DNA from: Rhinopithecus roxellana | Taxonomy: Eukaryota; Chordata; Mammalia; Primates; Cercopithecidae | Direction of reading: 5' to 3' | Assembly: GCF_007565055.1 (NCBI RefSeq) | Contig: NC_044553.1 | Coordinates: 41,493,916-41,557,915, forward strand | Length of the DNA stretch: 64,000 bases | Shown: piece after piece, positions 14,141 to 26,304 of the stretch | How the letters are laid out: each line of letters opens with the position of its first letter | Numbering within the stretch: position 1 is the stretch's first letter | Notes under the pieces: generated by a model | Database searches by the model: none | Told to the model about the DNA's origin: nothing | Seen by the model: the letters and a program-made list of their open reading frames with translations, nothing else | Program-made: the position numbers and the translations under genes

Positions 14141-15500
14141 ATGCAGCTTTAATTTTGTAATTTCTAAAATAGCCATCAGATTCAATGACCCTCAGCTAAT
14201 TCATAAAGTAGACTATGGCCCAGTCCTCATTCTGAAAGCTCATCCTTTGTTACTGAAATATTCCGCTGATACTTCCTCAATTTCTGAGCTTCCTACTTAA
14301 TTTACTGCTTCATTCTCTTTCCTCCTGGATTAGGGTACCAAGAGTACCATGCAAAGTTGCACAGAATTCATTGTCAACGATTCTACATATCACCTCCTGG
14401 GGAAACACATACACATACCACAAATATATTCATGTGTATATGTGCATAAATATACACACATATAATTTTAGTTACAACATATTTTAGTTACAAAAATTTA
14501 GTTACAAATTTTTGTTACAAAATGTCTATGGTGATAACGAATACATGCTCTCTTATATCTTACATTCTTTAACAATTTATCCTAAACGTCTTTTCTTGTT
14601 TGAACATATCTATCTCCCATGCATTCCTTTTTAATTAGTCTCTTATTGACAGATACTTTAATTGCATACTTATGGAAGTTGTAATACCAAACCTAATGAG
14701 AAGAGGACAACCATTAAGCCATTGAGAGAGATATTTGGGGGCAACAAGGGCCTGAAGTCACCTCATTCACTACCTCATCATAAGCACACTAACCCTGTTC
14801 AAGTTCATGAATATCTCGTAATTAGCTGTGGGTTTCCTAATGGCGCTTTAGAAAAGCATGTTAATATGTGAAATTGACCAAAGTAAAAATTGTTTCTTAG
14901 TTCAAACATTTTATAATTATAACTTTTCATTCCTTCAAATTATGAACATCTGTATTTTCAAATGATACTTCTCATCAAACCTTGCTAAAAGAAGCCTTTT
15001 GTTAAAATCCATAGTATTTCAGGAAAGACTATATGATGCAAACTTATTTTTTTAACTTTTAAAGTTTTTTGTGACTAAAAGTAAATGCAGCACATGTATA
15101 ATTTCTGAAGTATTTTTTAAAAAATACTTATCTTGAGAAAATCATGAAAAATTTTTCCTATGTATGCTACACTTCTTCCTTTTAGTAGCAAGACTATTTT
15201 AGAAGCAAGCATTAATAACATCATAACATTGTAATAATGATATTGTTTTGCATTTATTGCATTGTAACTATAAATAGAAGAGTGCAGCTTTCCAAGAGTA
15301 TAAAAATATAGTATTTCCAAATTGTTTATATTCTATAATGTTTTATGATAAAAATATTTTAAGAATACTTTAGGGGTATTTTAGAAATTGTATACAGTTT
15401 ACTTTCCATTTTCTTTTATGAGAAGCTAATTTTACTTTATTTTCCCACTGGAGATTTACTACTGACAACCTTATCCATTTTCTGTTTCCTGATTAACCAG
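14141..15500. other. UNC13C: Unassigned intronic stretch
   Basis: Intron between the exons at 13833 and 15501. It contains an AT-rich, imperfect 'acatacacatacc' patch near 14400-14465 and short local repeats 'ttagttacaa' at 14468-14515. No interspersed repeat family recognised. Confidence 0.45.
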
Positions 15501-15590
15501 GAAAACTTTCCTGCAAGCAATACTGAAAGGCTGCAAGACCTGAAATCAACTGTTGACCTGTTAACAAGTATCACCTTTTTTAGGATGAAG
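15501..15590 (+). CDS. UNC13C: UNC13C exon, 30 codons of the MUN domain
   Basis: Seen: acceptor 'gattaaccag' ends at 15500, with a pyrimidine-rich stretch and a branch-point-like 'ctgattaac' just before it. Donor 'gtatct' begins at 15591 and is weaker than consensus. The exon is 90 nt and phase 0 at both ends. It encodes [18 protein letters not shown] followed by [12 protein letters not shown]. The motif [18 protein letters not shown] is a signature of the UNC13 family, and the [11 protein letters not shown] wording matches my memory of the C paralogue. The intron to the previous exon is only 1.6 kb, with no mobile element recognised in it beyond simple repeats. Confidence 0.95.
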
Positions 15591-17140
15591 GTATCTCATT
15601 TTATTTCTGTCACTGTTTTGGTGTGGCATAGAACACATTCATCCCCTGGTAAAGTCTTGCTTTACCCTCCTCTTGATCAAGTACTGTGTCAACCCCATTG
15701 ATTAAGCTGTACTATCTTTGACTGAACTAAATGAATCTTCCAATATAAGGTATAGTGAAGAAGAGATTATCCTAGACATTTAAAATACTCTGATACATTT
15801 GGCTCTAATTTAGTTCTCAGTTAAATCTGTCTTAGATAAAGCTCTCTAGTAAGTGGATGTGGCACTTAAAAAATTTCCAATGGAAATGGAGTTCATTTCT
15901 AATTTTAGTTTTAACTTAGATGTTTTGCTAACTTGTTTGCTACAAGAAAGTGGCTGACTCTTTTAAGTTTACCCCAATTGTGGCAACTTCCATTTTCAGC
16001 ACTGGGAATGTCTATGTAGGAATATATTTGATCACCTATCTAATTGGTATCATTGGCTAGGCCCTACACACCAGGTATTTCTTTTTAGATATATCATTTC
16101 TGCTTTAATTGCAATTTCTCTGCAGTCATAGTTCTGGCTTGCAGTGCAACTTATGTAAAGCATTTTCAGAAACTACTTGCCAGGCTATGGGCTAAAATAA
16201 ATGCTCTTTGAAAGAGAGTATTACGATGCTTATTCAGAAAATTCCTATATAGAAACAATTGTTTTTCTTAGCGTTTGCCCATAATTTTTTTCACTAGAAC
16301 CTCTAAAAGTGGCATTTTGTAGTGAAAGAGAGACACAAAGGGAAACCATAGTATATCAGTGCTCATTTAGATTCTTTAAAGTTGAATTAAAATTCATTTG
16401 GTTTAAAATCAGGCCAACTAGGTGACTAGGATAAATAGAATTTACATCAATTCTAATCTACTGTCAGTAGATACTGGAACATTGTGCAAATAATGGTGGC
16501 GAGACCCAATCAAGTTGACTTAGATTGACAAGTGACATCTGCCATTGACACTGAGGAGTGAGGAATGGGAGTGAGGGTGGGGCGTGCCAGCATGGTGCTA
16601 CCCATCTGCCATGCCACCTTGATTAAAAACACTATCTCCTTAAACTTGTAACTACTCTTCCCCAACCCTCACTACCAGCTGATGACTTCGCTTCCTATTT
16701 CAATGAAAAAAAAAAAAAAAATAGGAGGAAAGAAAGAGGAGCATCCTCAAGTTCCAATCACACACTCCCACCACCTACCCCAGTAGGTACTTCCTTGTAT
16801 GTGTCCACATATTCTTTCTTTTTTACTATTGGTGAGCCTGTTTTCTTAGAAAATGTGGTCTCTTCTACTTGTGCAATTGATTTTTTCTTCTCTTGTGCAC
16901 TAAAATACTGGTCCAGCAATCCTCTCCACTTTCCTGAATTGTCAGCTTTCCCCTATGTATGTGCTATTGATTTTACAGTCTTCAAAATACCACTCAGCTT
17001 CACTTTCTTCTATAGCTACTACCCCAGTTCATTTCCCTTAATAGCAAAACTCCTTGAAATAGTCATCTGTACATTTCCTTCCAGTTAATTTCCTCATATT
17101 ATCCTTTGGACAAATTTGCTTCTTCTGTTATCCTTTTTTC
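15591..17140. other. UNC13C: Unassigned intronic stretch
   Basis: No repeat family recognised apart from an A run at 16705-16721. No exon with a plausible frame was seen. Confidence 0.45.
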
Positions 17141-17670
17141 TCATTGCAGAGAGTAAAAATCACTCTTTTGTTGCACAGTCCTATTAGTTTTGATAAATGT
17201 GTAGTTATATAACCACCAGAGCAATAAGATACAGAATAGTTCCATGAGCCTACACAATTTCCTTGTGCTACACCATTGTTGTCAACCCTTCTCCCACATG
17301 CTGGTAACCACTGATTTGTTCTTTGCCTATAGGTTTGCCTTTCCTAGAACATCATGTAAATGAAATTGTACACAATGTACCATAACACAATAGAGATTCA
17401 TTGGTGTTGAGTGTATCAACAATCCACTACTGTTAATTGCTATGTAGTAATTCTTTGTTATACATGTACTACCAATTTATCCATTCCCTCACTGACAGGT
17501 ATCTGAGTTATTTCCAATTTTGGTTTATTACAAATAAAACTATTTTAAATAAGCATGGGATTATTGTTGTAAACATACGTTTTTATGCTCCTTGGGTTAA
17601 ATCCTCAGCAGCAGTGTGTGAGAGTCCCAATTCTTCTGCATCCTCTAGCAAAACTCTTGGGATTTTCCAT

Positions 17671-17727
17671 GTTATGTATGTATGTATGTATGTATGTATG
17701 TGTGTATGTATGTGTGTATGTATGTAT
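17671..17727. repeat. (TATG)n microsatellite
   Basis: About 57 bp of 'tatg' units with 'tgtg' variants, sitting inside the antisense L1ME. Open frames through it read YVCMYVCM and are artefacts. Confidence 0.95.
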
Positions 17728-17894
17728 TATTCTAGTAGAAGTGATGTTGCATTATCTTAATGTATTAATTTTGTCTAAAAATTAATAATATTGAGAATTT
17801 TGGGGGGTTGACTTGCTATCTGAATATCTTCTTTTGTGAAGAATGTTGAAATTTTTACCCGTATTTGTTAGCTGGCTTTCTTACTGTTAAGGGC

Positions 17895-18095
17895 AATTTA
17901 ATTTTAATTATTTTAAATTGATTGATCAAATTGCATGTATTTATTGTGTACAACATGTTGTTTTAAAATATATATACATTGCAGGATGGCTAAATCTAGC
18001 TAATTAACATATGCATTACCTCACAAAGTTTTCATTTTTGTGAGGAGAATATTTAAAATCTGCTTTCTTGCATTTTTCAAGAATACAATAGTCTT
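17895..18095 (-). mobile_element. L1MA/L1MB 3' end inserted in L1ME
   Basis: 'gtgtacaacatgttgtttt', 'ggatggctaaatctagctaa' and 'ttaacatatgcattacctcac' belong to the same L1M 3' end family as 233-830 and 58930-59375. L1ME sequence resumes on its right, so this is an insertion. I could not define a clean duplication. Confidence 0.7.
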
Positions 18096-18760
18096 GAGTT
18101 TTGAGAGTTTTTGTATGTTTTGGATACAATTTTTTGCCAGATATATGATTTGCTATTATTTTTGCCTTGTTTGTGCCTTGCCTTTTAATTGTCTTAAAAA
18201 TATATCATATAGCAAGTTTTAAATTTTGGTCTACTTTATCATTTTTTTTTTCTAATTATGGATAGTGCTCTTGGTTAAACCAACATCACAAAGAGGTTTT
18301 TTGGTGTGTTTCTTCTAAAAGATTGGTTTTACCTTTTATATTTGGGCATATGTTTTATTTAGAATTTTGGGAATTTTTTTGGTGGTGGTTTTTGTTTGGT
18401 ATAAGGTATAAAGTGTGAATCAGGGATAACATTTTACATATTTATGTTTAAGAGTTCCAGCAGCATTTATTAGAAAGATTTTCCTTTCTCCATTAAATTG
18501 TTTTTGTATTATTGTAAAAAATTAAATTGACCATGTATGTATGGGTCTGTTTCTGAACTCTCTATACTGTTCAATTGTTTGTACATCCACCACTACCATC
18601 CTGTCTTGATTACTGTGAACTCATAGCAAATCATAAAAAAAAGATAATGTGCATCCCACCTCGTTTCTTTATTTTTCACAGTTGTATAGGTGATTATCAT
18701 TCTTTCTGGGATTTTAATTGAGGTTTCATTTCATCTATAGCTCAATCTGGAGAGAACTGA

Positions 18761-19365
18761 CATTTTAACAATATTAAAACTTCAACTGTGTCCTTAGTTT
18801 TTGACCACACTGCAATCAGACTTTTACTCTCTCACTTCCCAAAAATGATTTGTCAACATCGCATGTTTTATTTCCCGCCTATAACATTGGCTCTTGTGGG
18901 GGTGGGCGGGACTCTCTACTGCTTTATTCTTTCTCATTTGTCTGTTGTCACAGATTTAGAATTATGTAAGATTTAACTGGATTTATTTCTTGGACCTCTT
19001 CTCTTCACTATCCATACTCAACCAGTGTTGTTTCTTTACATTCTTCTATAAGATAATAATTTCCAAATTTATATCTCTAACCAGAACTTCTCCACAACTG
19101 TAGATTCATTTTTCCAAATACCTTCTTGAAATTCATGTATATGCCTAATAGGCTTCTTAAACTGTTCAGAATTGAGCTCCGGAGCTCCCATACACAGTTT
19201 TTCCCATTTAAATTGAAGTCACCTCCCTTATAACAGTTGCTGAGGCTAAAATACAGGGGACAACTGCAGCTCTCACACAAGTCATCCAGTCTGTCAGGAA
19301 ATCCTGTTCGCTCTTTTTTTCTAAAATTTACCAGAATATGATTTCTTCTAATAATTTATAATCCT
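18761..19365. other. UNC13C: Unassigned intronic stretch
   Basis: No family recognised with confidence. It may contain more degraded L1 or L2. Confidence 0.4.
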
Positions 19366-19369
19366 ACCA

Positions 19370-19870
19370 CCTTGATCAAGCATCATCTTCACTAGACTAA
19401 ATTTTAACATTATTCTCAAAATTGGTCTTTCTATTTTTTTCATAGCCCACTTTAAGGCAGCATAAGGGAGCCTTATAAAAGATAGTTATTATGCTAAAAT
19501 TAGGCCATTTTGCTCTTACGCTTAAACTATCCAATTCCTTCCCACCTCACTAAAAGCTAAGATTCTTATAATCATCTATATGTAGTTTCCCCTTGTTCTC
19601 ACCCTACATCTTCATTTACCATTGCTGTTTATTGTATTAGTTCTATTCCATTGGAACACTTCCTATCCTTCTTCTGTTTTACTTTTCAACATGCATCATC
19701 ATGTAATATATCTTATATATTTATTTTGTTTATTATCTACTTGAACTTAAGCCCATGAGGAAAGGGATTTTTATTTCTATCGTTCATTGCTGTATCACCA
19801 TTATCTGGCATATAGGAAGCAATAAATATTTGTTGAGTGATGGAATGGAATGAAATCAAAGAATGCATGA
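19370..19870 (+). mobile_element. L2 LINE 3' end, sense
   Basis: Ends with 'cccatgaggaaagggattt', 'cattgctgtatcaccattat' and 'gcaataaatatttgttgagtg', the standard L2 3' terminus. The preceding sequence has the 'ccaattccttcccacctc' motif of L2 ORF2. It is about 245 bp upstream of the UNC13C exon at 20115. Confidence 0.75.
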
Positions 19871-20114
19871 ACTATTAACTGGTCACGTTAAGTGTTGTTA
19901 TTTGAGTGTTTACAACCATTATCATTTTCAATAAGTTTTTATATCGGAAAGTTGAAATGTTTACATGTTTAAAACCACATGATAAGATGACACTTACTGA
20001 ACATAGAAAAATCAACTAAAAGTCTTTATTGAATATATATTTGAGTAGTTTCTACTAGATTACAATGTGTTATTGTTGCATTTGAGAAAATAAGCGTCTG
20101 TCTTTGTCTGTCAG

Positions 20115-20243
20115 GTTCTGGAGCTGCAAAGCCCCCCAAAAGCAAGCATGGTGGTGAAAGACTGTGTAAGGGCTTGCCTGGATTCTACATACAAGTATAT
20201 TTTTGACAATTGCCATGAACTCTACTCCCAGCTAATAGACCCG
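20115..20243 (+). CDS. UNC13C: UNC13C exon, 43 codons of the MUN domain
   Basis: Seen: acceptor 'ctttgtctgtcag' ends at 20114 and donor 'gtaaga' begins at 20244. The 129-nt exon is phase 0 at both ends and fully open for 43 codons. Residues run [20 protein letters not shown], then [20 protein letters not shown], then IDP. The wording ELQSPP..VVKDCV.ACL.STY.YIF.NCHELY is diagnostic for Munc13 proteins. [21 protein letters not shown] and SQL match what I recall of UNC13C rather than UNC13A or UNC13B, which read VKACLNSTYEYIFNN. Known: UNC13C (Munc13-3) is enriched in cerebellum. The exon ends at a donor, so the gene continues. I saw no following exon before 64000. An antisense Alu starts about 385 bp downstream. 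Confidence 0.95.
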
Positions 20244-20394
20244 GTAAGAAAATATGTATGTCTTTTATAATCCCCACTTTTGTTTCTAATATCTGTTTCA
20301 ATACGTTTAGCATGAGAGTAAATAGAAAAGTATGTTCATTTAATTTCATATTAACTGCAAATTTGAGAATTTCCATATCTTTTCTTCACATTTG

Positions 20395-20565
20395 AATATC
20401 ACTTTCGCATACATGAACTAATTCACTCCTTACAATAACTTTATGTAGTAAAGGCACATATCGTTTAAGGTTTTAGCTGAAGAATCAGTTTCAGAAAATT
20501 GAAGAGATTTTCTCAAGGTCACACAGTGGGTAGGTGGAAGATTTGGGACTACACATTAGGATTCC
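20395..20565 (-). mobile_element. MIR SINE, antisense
   Basis: 'actccttacaataactttatg' followed by 'aggtcacacagtgggtagg' is the reverse-complement order of MIR (tail, then the 'ggtcacacagctagtaag' core). Confidence 0.75.
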
Positions 20566-20627
20566 AACTGCCGTTTCTATGTTCTTCCCCTAACTCACAC
20601 TGCCTCCCATATCATTTTATTTCATTT

Positions 20628-20934
20628 ATTTATTTTTTGAGAAGGAGTCTCACTCTGTCGCCCAGGCTGGAGTGCAGTGGCACAATCTCGGCTCACAGTA
20701 ACTTCCGCCTCCTGGGTTCAAGCAATTCTTCTGCCTTAGGCTCCCCAGTTGCTGGGATTACATACATGAGCCACCATGCCCAGCTAATTTTTTTTTTTTT
20801 TTTTTTTTTTTTTTAGTAGAGATGGGGTTTCTCCATGTTAGCAGGCTGGTCTCAAACTTCTGACCTCAGGTGATGCACCTGCCTCAGCCTCCCAAAGTGC
20901 TGGGATTATAGGCATGAGTCACTGTGCCTGGCCT
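20628..20934 (-). mobile_element. Alu (S-type), antisense
   Basis: 'gagaaggagtctcactctgtc' to 'ggcatgagtcactgtgcctgg' with an internal T run of about 24 at 20790-20814, expanded from the middle A-rich linker. Confidence 0.95.
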
Positions 20935-20964
20935 ATATGTTAATTTATTAAGAAATATTTCAAA

Positions 20965-23335
20965 AACACAATTTAAATCAAAACCACATTGAGATACAAT
21001 CTCACACCAGTAGTAATGGCTATTATTATTATTATTTTAAATTTTTATTTCCATAGGTTTTTGGGGAACAAGTGGTATTTGGTTACGTAAGTTCTTTTGT
21101 GGTGATTTGTGAGATTTCGGTGCACCCATCACCCAAGCAGTACACACCGAACCCAATTTGTAGTCTTTTATCCCTCACATCCCTCTGACCCTTTCCCCAG
21201 AGTCCTCAAAGTCCATTGTATCATTCTCATGCCTTTGCATCCTCATAGCTTAGCTCCCACTTATGAGTGAGAACATACAATGTCTGGCTTTCTATTCCTG
21301 AATTACTTCACTTAGAATAATAGTCTTCAGTTCCATCTAGGTTGCTGTGAATGCCATTAGTTCATTCCTTTTTATGGCTGAGTAGTAGTATTCCATTATG
21401 TGGAGATAGATATAGATGTAGATATAGATATCACAGTTTCTTTATTCACTCATTGATTTATGGGCATTTAGGCTGGTTCCATATTTTTGGAACTGTAAAT
21501 TGTGCTGGTATAAACCTGCATGTGCAAGTATATTTTTTGTGCATGGACTTCTTTTCCTCTGGGTAGATACCCAGTAGTGAGATTTCTGGATTAAATGGTA
21601 GTTCTACTCTTAGTTCTCTAAGGGATCTCCACACTGTTTTCCAAAGTGGTTGTACTAGTTTACATTCCATTAGCAGTGTAGAAGTGTTCCCTTTTCACTG
21701 CATCCATGACAACATTTTTTTTTGTTTTGTTTTTACTATGGCCATTCTTCCATTAGTAATGTGGTATTGCATTGTGCTTTTGATTTCTATTTCCCTGATC
21801 ATTAGTGATGTTGAGCATTTTTTCATGTATTTGTTGGTCATTTGTATATCTTCTTTTGAGAATTGTCTATTCATGTCCTTTGCCCACTTTCTGATAATAA
21901 TTTTTTCTTACTAATTTGTTTGAGGTTCTTGTAGATTCAGGATATTAGTCCTCTGACAGATGTACAGATTGTGAAGATTTTCTCCCACTCTGTGGGTTGA
22001 CTGTTTACTCTGCTGAGTGTTCCTTTTGCCGCACAGAAGCTCTTAAATCCCACCTATTTATCTTTGTTTTTGTTGCATTTGTTTTTGGGTTCTTGGTCAT
22101 TAAGTCTTGGGTAAGCCAATGTCTAGAAGAGTTTTTCTGATGTTATCTTCTAGAATTTTTATAGTTTCAGGTCTTAGATTTAAGTTCCTTGATCTATCTT
22201 GAGTATATTTTTGTGTAAGATGAGAGATGAAGATCCAGTTTCATTTTCCTACGTGTGGCTTACCAATTTTCCCAGCACTATTTGTTGAATAGGGTATTCT
22301 TTCCCCACTTTATGTTTTTGTTTGCTTTGTTAAAGATCAATTGGCTGTAAGTATGTGGGTTTATTTATGTGCTCTCTATTCTCTTCCATTGGTCTATGTG
22401 CCTGTTTTTATACCAGTACCATGCTGTTTGGGTGATTATGGTCTTATAGTATAGTTTGAAGTTAGGTAATGTGATGTCTCCAGATTTGTTCCTTTTGCTT
22501 AGTCTTGCTTTGGCTATGTGGGCTCTTTTTTGGTTCCATATGAATTTTCAGACTGTTTTTGCTAGTTCTGTGAAGAATTGTGGTGGTATTTTGATGGGAA
22601 TTGCATTGAATGTGTAGATTGCTGTTGGCAGTATGGTCATTTTCACAATATTGATTCTACACATCTATAAGCATGCAGAATGACTATTATTAAAACATCA
22701 AAAAACAATACATGCTAGTAAGGCTGCAGAAAAAAGGGAATGCTTATACACTGTTGGTGGGAATATAAATGTATTCAGCCACTGTGGAAAGCAGTATGGA
22801 GATTTCTCAAAAATCTTAAAACAGAACTACCGTTAGACCTAGCAATTCCATTACTGAGAATCTATACAAAAGAAGATCAGTTTTTCTACAAAAAGATAAA
22901 TGCACTCATATATTCATCACGGCACTATTCACAAAAGCAAAGACATGGAATCAATCTAGGTGCCCATCTGTGGTAGACTGGATAAAGAAAATGTGGTATA
23001 TACATACCACAGCATACTATGTAGCCATAAAAAAAGAATGAAATAATGTCCTTTGCAGCAACATGGATGCGTCTGGAGACCATTATCCTAAACAAAATAA
23101 TGCAGGAAAGGGAAACTAAATACTGCATATTCTCACTTATAAGTGAGAGCTTATAAAGATGGGAACAATAGAAACTAGGCCTATTGGCAATGGGAGAAGG
23201 CTTAAAAAACTAACTGTTGGGTCCTATGGTAAGGGGATCTGTCGTACCCCAAACCTCAGCATCACACAATATATTCATGTAACAAACTTACATATGTACC
23301 TCATGAATCTAAAATAAATGTTGAAATTATTTTTT
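20965..23335 (+). mobile_element. Old L1 3' region, sense, split by another L1
   Basis: Sense L1 ORF2/3' UTR: 'aaatcaaaaccacattgaga' at 20975-21028 stops at the insertion. It resumes at 22679 with 'attaaaacatcaaaaaacaat', 'acactgttggtgggaatat' and the ORF2 C-terminal peptide CIQPLWKAVWRF near 22770. It ends at 'ctaaaataaatgttgaaatt' near 23325. The two parts join in consensus order across the insert (21029-22678). Confidence 0.88.
21029..22678 (-). mobile_element. 5'-truncated L1 (L1PB/L1MA type) inserted in the sense L1
   Basis: Begins with a T-rich tail and the antisense 3' UTR 'ccataggtttttggggaacaa'. It continues through ORF2 (peptide [18 protein letters not shown] on the minus strand near 21660) to 'attgattctacacatctata'. 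The flanking duplication is 'aatggctattatta' at 21015-21028 and 'aatgactattatta' at 22679-22692, one mismatch in 14. About 1.65 kb of the 3' end is present; no intact frame. Confidence 0.88.
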
Positions 23336-23339
23336 AAAA

Positions 23340-23830
23340 TTTCGGGAATACAAAAGAAAATATAGAAAGCAAATCAAACATGTATATGCTTACTACCTAC
23401 TAGCCATAACCATATGTTGACATTTTCCAGTATTTCTCTGCTCTTATTTAAAGACATTAAACATTACACATAAAATAGTATTTTGCTTTGTATTTCCCAA
23501 TCCCATCCCACTCCTTTCTTGTCCTTTGGAAATGAACACTATTCTAATATTGGTGAGTTTGAAATATTTTCACATATGATCAATGAACGCTTGAATTTTA
23601 TGTTCTATGAATTGCCTGTCAGTCTTTTGTGTGTGTTTCTCTTGGTTTGCTTGTCTATTGCTTATTAATTTATAGAAAAATCTAAAAATGTGGATCCTAA
23701 TCCTTTTGTGGTTATGTGGATTTCATAGATTACTTCCCTCTTGATGACACATCTTTTTTGTTATATTGAAGTTTTCTAATGCATACTATGACATATATAG
23801 CTATTACTTCTATAAAATTGACTTTTACAA
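23340..23830 (-). mobile_element. Probable L1M 3' fragment, antisense
   Basis: 'cccatcccactcctttcttg', 'ggaaatgaacactattctaa' resembles the antisense 3' end of old L1M elements ('aaccactatcctga' type). Diverged; boundaries uncertain. Confidence 0.4.
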
Positions 23831-23841
23831 ATGTATTCTAG

Positions 23842-24057
23842 CTTGGGTAATCTGGGCAACATAGTGAGACCCTATCTCTACAATTTTTTTTAATTAGCTG
23901 AGTGTGGTGGTATGTGTCTATAGTCACACCTACTTAGAAGGTTAAGGTGGTTAGAGTGAGCCCAGGAATTGGAAGTTAGAGTGAACTATGATAGCTCCCC
24001 TGCATTCCAGCCTTGGTGACACAGCAAAACCCTATCTCTATTTTTTTAAAAAAAATA
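23842..24057 (+). mobile_element. AluJ-like SINE, sense, 5' truncated
   Basis: 'gggcaacatagtgagaccct', 'gagtgtggtggtatgtgtct' and 'gcattccagccttggtgaca' are Alu, strongly diverged and missing the first part of the left arm. Confidence 0.85.
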
Positions 24058-24626
24058 TGTCTACTGCCTATCCTTTCCTGAATAGTGCACTTGCTCCACT
24101 AGATATTAAAATTTGTGTGATTATCCATGAAACATTCTGTTTACTTGGGAGAGGCAAATTCTAGAAAGCAAATGTTAGATGAAGGCAAGTAAGACTCTTC
24201 CAAACTGAATTTTTAACTAGGTTTTATATAGTATGATATATTTCTGGGGTCACTGTTTTTTTTGTTGTTGTTGTTTGCTTGTTTTTTGCTTTATAAGAAA
24301 ACATATTAAGCTGAGTTTGGCGTTCTATAAGCAAAACAATATATAACCACATACTTGTTCATAACTTTAGCTTATCAACTCTGTTAGATAGGCTCTAGTT
24401 TTAAAACTTGGTCGTCCAGGATTACTAGGAGCTAAATTGGTTCTCAATTGTATTTCCCCGTGAGTAGTTTTCTAATGACTTTTCTTTGTCTAATCTCTGC
24501 TTTCCATCTTCCTCCCATAGGGCTCTTTCAATTCTTTTAAATTTTTCAACATCATTATCTTTATTTTACCTAAAGGCTAAGATTGAAACTTTTTATTGTA
24601 CCATGTAATTACCCATGCATAACTTT
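24058..24626. other. UNC13C: Unassigned stretch
   Basis: No repeat or exon recognised. Contains a short (TTG)n patch near 24260-24285. Confidence 0.45.
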
Positions 24627-24924
24627 TTTTTTTTTTTTTTTTTTGACAATGGTTTGCTCTGTCACCCAGACTGGAGTGCAGTGGCGCAATCTCGGCTCAC
24701 TGCAACCTCCGCCTCTTGGGTTCAAGTGATTCTGCTGTCTCAGCCACCTGAGTAACTGGGATTACAGAGACCCACCACCTTGCCTGACTTATTTTGTATT
24801 TTTAGTAGAGACAGGGTTTTATCATGTTAACCAGTCTGGTCTCAAACTCCTGACCTCAGGGGATCCACCTGCCTCAGTCTCTCAAAGTGCTGAGATTACA
24901 GGCGTGAGCCACCACGCCTGGCCC
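24627..24924 (-). mobile_element. Alu (S-type), antisense
   Basis: T run of 20, then 'ctctgtcacccagactggag' to 'gcgtgagccaccacgcctgg'. Full-length dimer. Confidence 0.95.
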
Positions 24925-25189
24925 CATGCATAACTTCATAATCAATCTTACTAGACTTCACCAGGTTCAGTTTCTTACTCCTCACACTCCTGAACCAAAC
25001 TGCTCTGATCTCATGAGCGCTAAATTTTATAATTTCCATGAATCAGTCATCCTTTTTCACATCCCTGCATTTATGCATTTTGTTCTATATACCTAAAAAA
25101 ACTCTCCCTCCTTCCCTGCTTTCATCAAAATCCAGCTCCGATATGATCTTTGTTAAAGAAAAACTTATTCATTACACCCATTACAGAAT

Positions 25190-25640
25190 GGTAAGGCAGA
25201 CTATTCAAAGAGGACTATTACAATAGTTACACAGGAAGGCTACCGCAATGGGATTTTATAGTAGAAGAGAAATTGGGCTCAACTGTGAATACCACAAGGA
25301 AAAGTGGGAATTTATAGCCAAGGAGCTGAGTTAAGGGGAAGGACTTAATGGATAGAAATTACTAAGAGGTAACATTTGGGGTAAGGGGGGATCCTAGCCA
25401 ACAGATCTGATGGGATTCTTGCTGAAGGCAGACCAGGGTGATCAAATATCACCGGAAGCACTGTGGAGGAAGGAAACCTGATCAGATATCAAAGTGTGAT
25501 CAGATATCAAGGATGAACAATTCTGGCTAAACTGAGAAGATTCTTGCTAAATTAGTCAATGCAGAAACTAACATGGGAGCTCAAAAGTTGAGGTCTGGTT
25601 AAAAAGAGAGCTCAGAAGAGTTTGACTAAAGTTTGGTCAA
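25190..25640. mobile_element. Possible old ERVL-type LTR or other old repeat
   Basis: Purine-rich block 'gggctcaactgtgaatacca' through 'gctcagaagagtttgactaa', with a local direct repeat 'tgatcagatatcaa' at 25479-25492 and 25497-25510 (18-bp period). Family not identified. Confidence 0.3.
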
Positions 25641-26300
25641 AGAGAGAATCTTTATCATTTCCTCATCTACTAATTAATACTCAGTGGATGAATTAAACTG
25701 CCAAAGTAAAGTGGCATACCTTACTTGATGTCTTTCTAATACATAAATAATAACAACGACAATAATAAACAAGCAGTTTATTTCTGTAAGAGAGCTTCGT
25801 AGGTAGTTCCCATAAAGCAAACATGCCCCTAACAAAAAGTAAATGAACTATGTCACATCAAAATAATCTAATATCACTTAATATCTTCTAACTTGGCTTT
25901 CAGAAAAGATAATTACATAATTTTCTTACTAGTTTTATTTTTAGGTAGATAGATCTTAGATTTTATGTGAAATTTTGTCAATGTAGGGAATGCTTGGGGC
26001 TACGCTTTAAATCTTGGAAAAACACTTTTTCATCAACATTGTTATTATTTGAAATTCGAAAGGAAGCATCCATTGGAGCTGAATTATTTAGGGGGCTAAT
26101 ACTCTCTAGAACCCTTTTGAAGCCATCTAGGAATATTTCAAATGTTTAAGCCTTGTCTCCCCTCAGTTGGCTGCAACTCCATGCTCCTAAGAATTCAAGT
26201 TAAGACCTTTTTGTCTTATAGCGTACATCTCACTTGTCTTCAAATTCTAATTATTTAATTCAAAATTAAATACCTTCATTTCAAAATATATCAAGAATCA
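25641..26300. other. UNC13C: Unassigned stretch
   Basis: AT-rich, no repeat or exon recognised. Confidence 0.45.
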
Positions 26301-26304
26301 GACC

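Larger units (their letters stand above)
17145..18760 (-). mobile_element. L1ME-type old L1, antisense, interrupted
   Basis: 'ttttgataaatgtgtagttatataacc', split here as 'gataaatgtgtagttat' and 'ataaccaccagagcaa', is typical of the antisense L1ME 3' end. 'gtttgcctttcctagaac' and 'cttgggttaaatcctcagc' continue into ORF2, and after an insertion 'cagcagcatttattagaaag' and 'ctgtcttgattactgtgaac' resume ORF2. It is interrupted by a microsatellite (17671-17727) and by a younger L1 fragment (about 17895-18095). No coding capacity remains. Confidence 0.8.
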
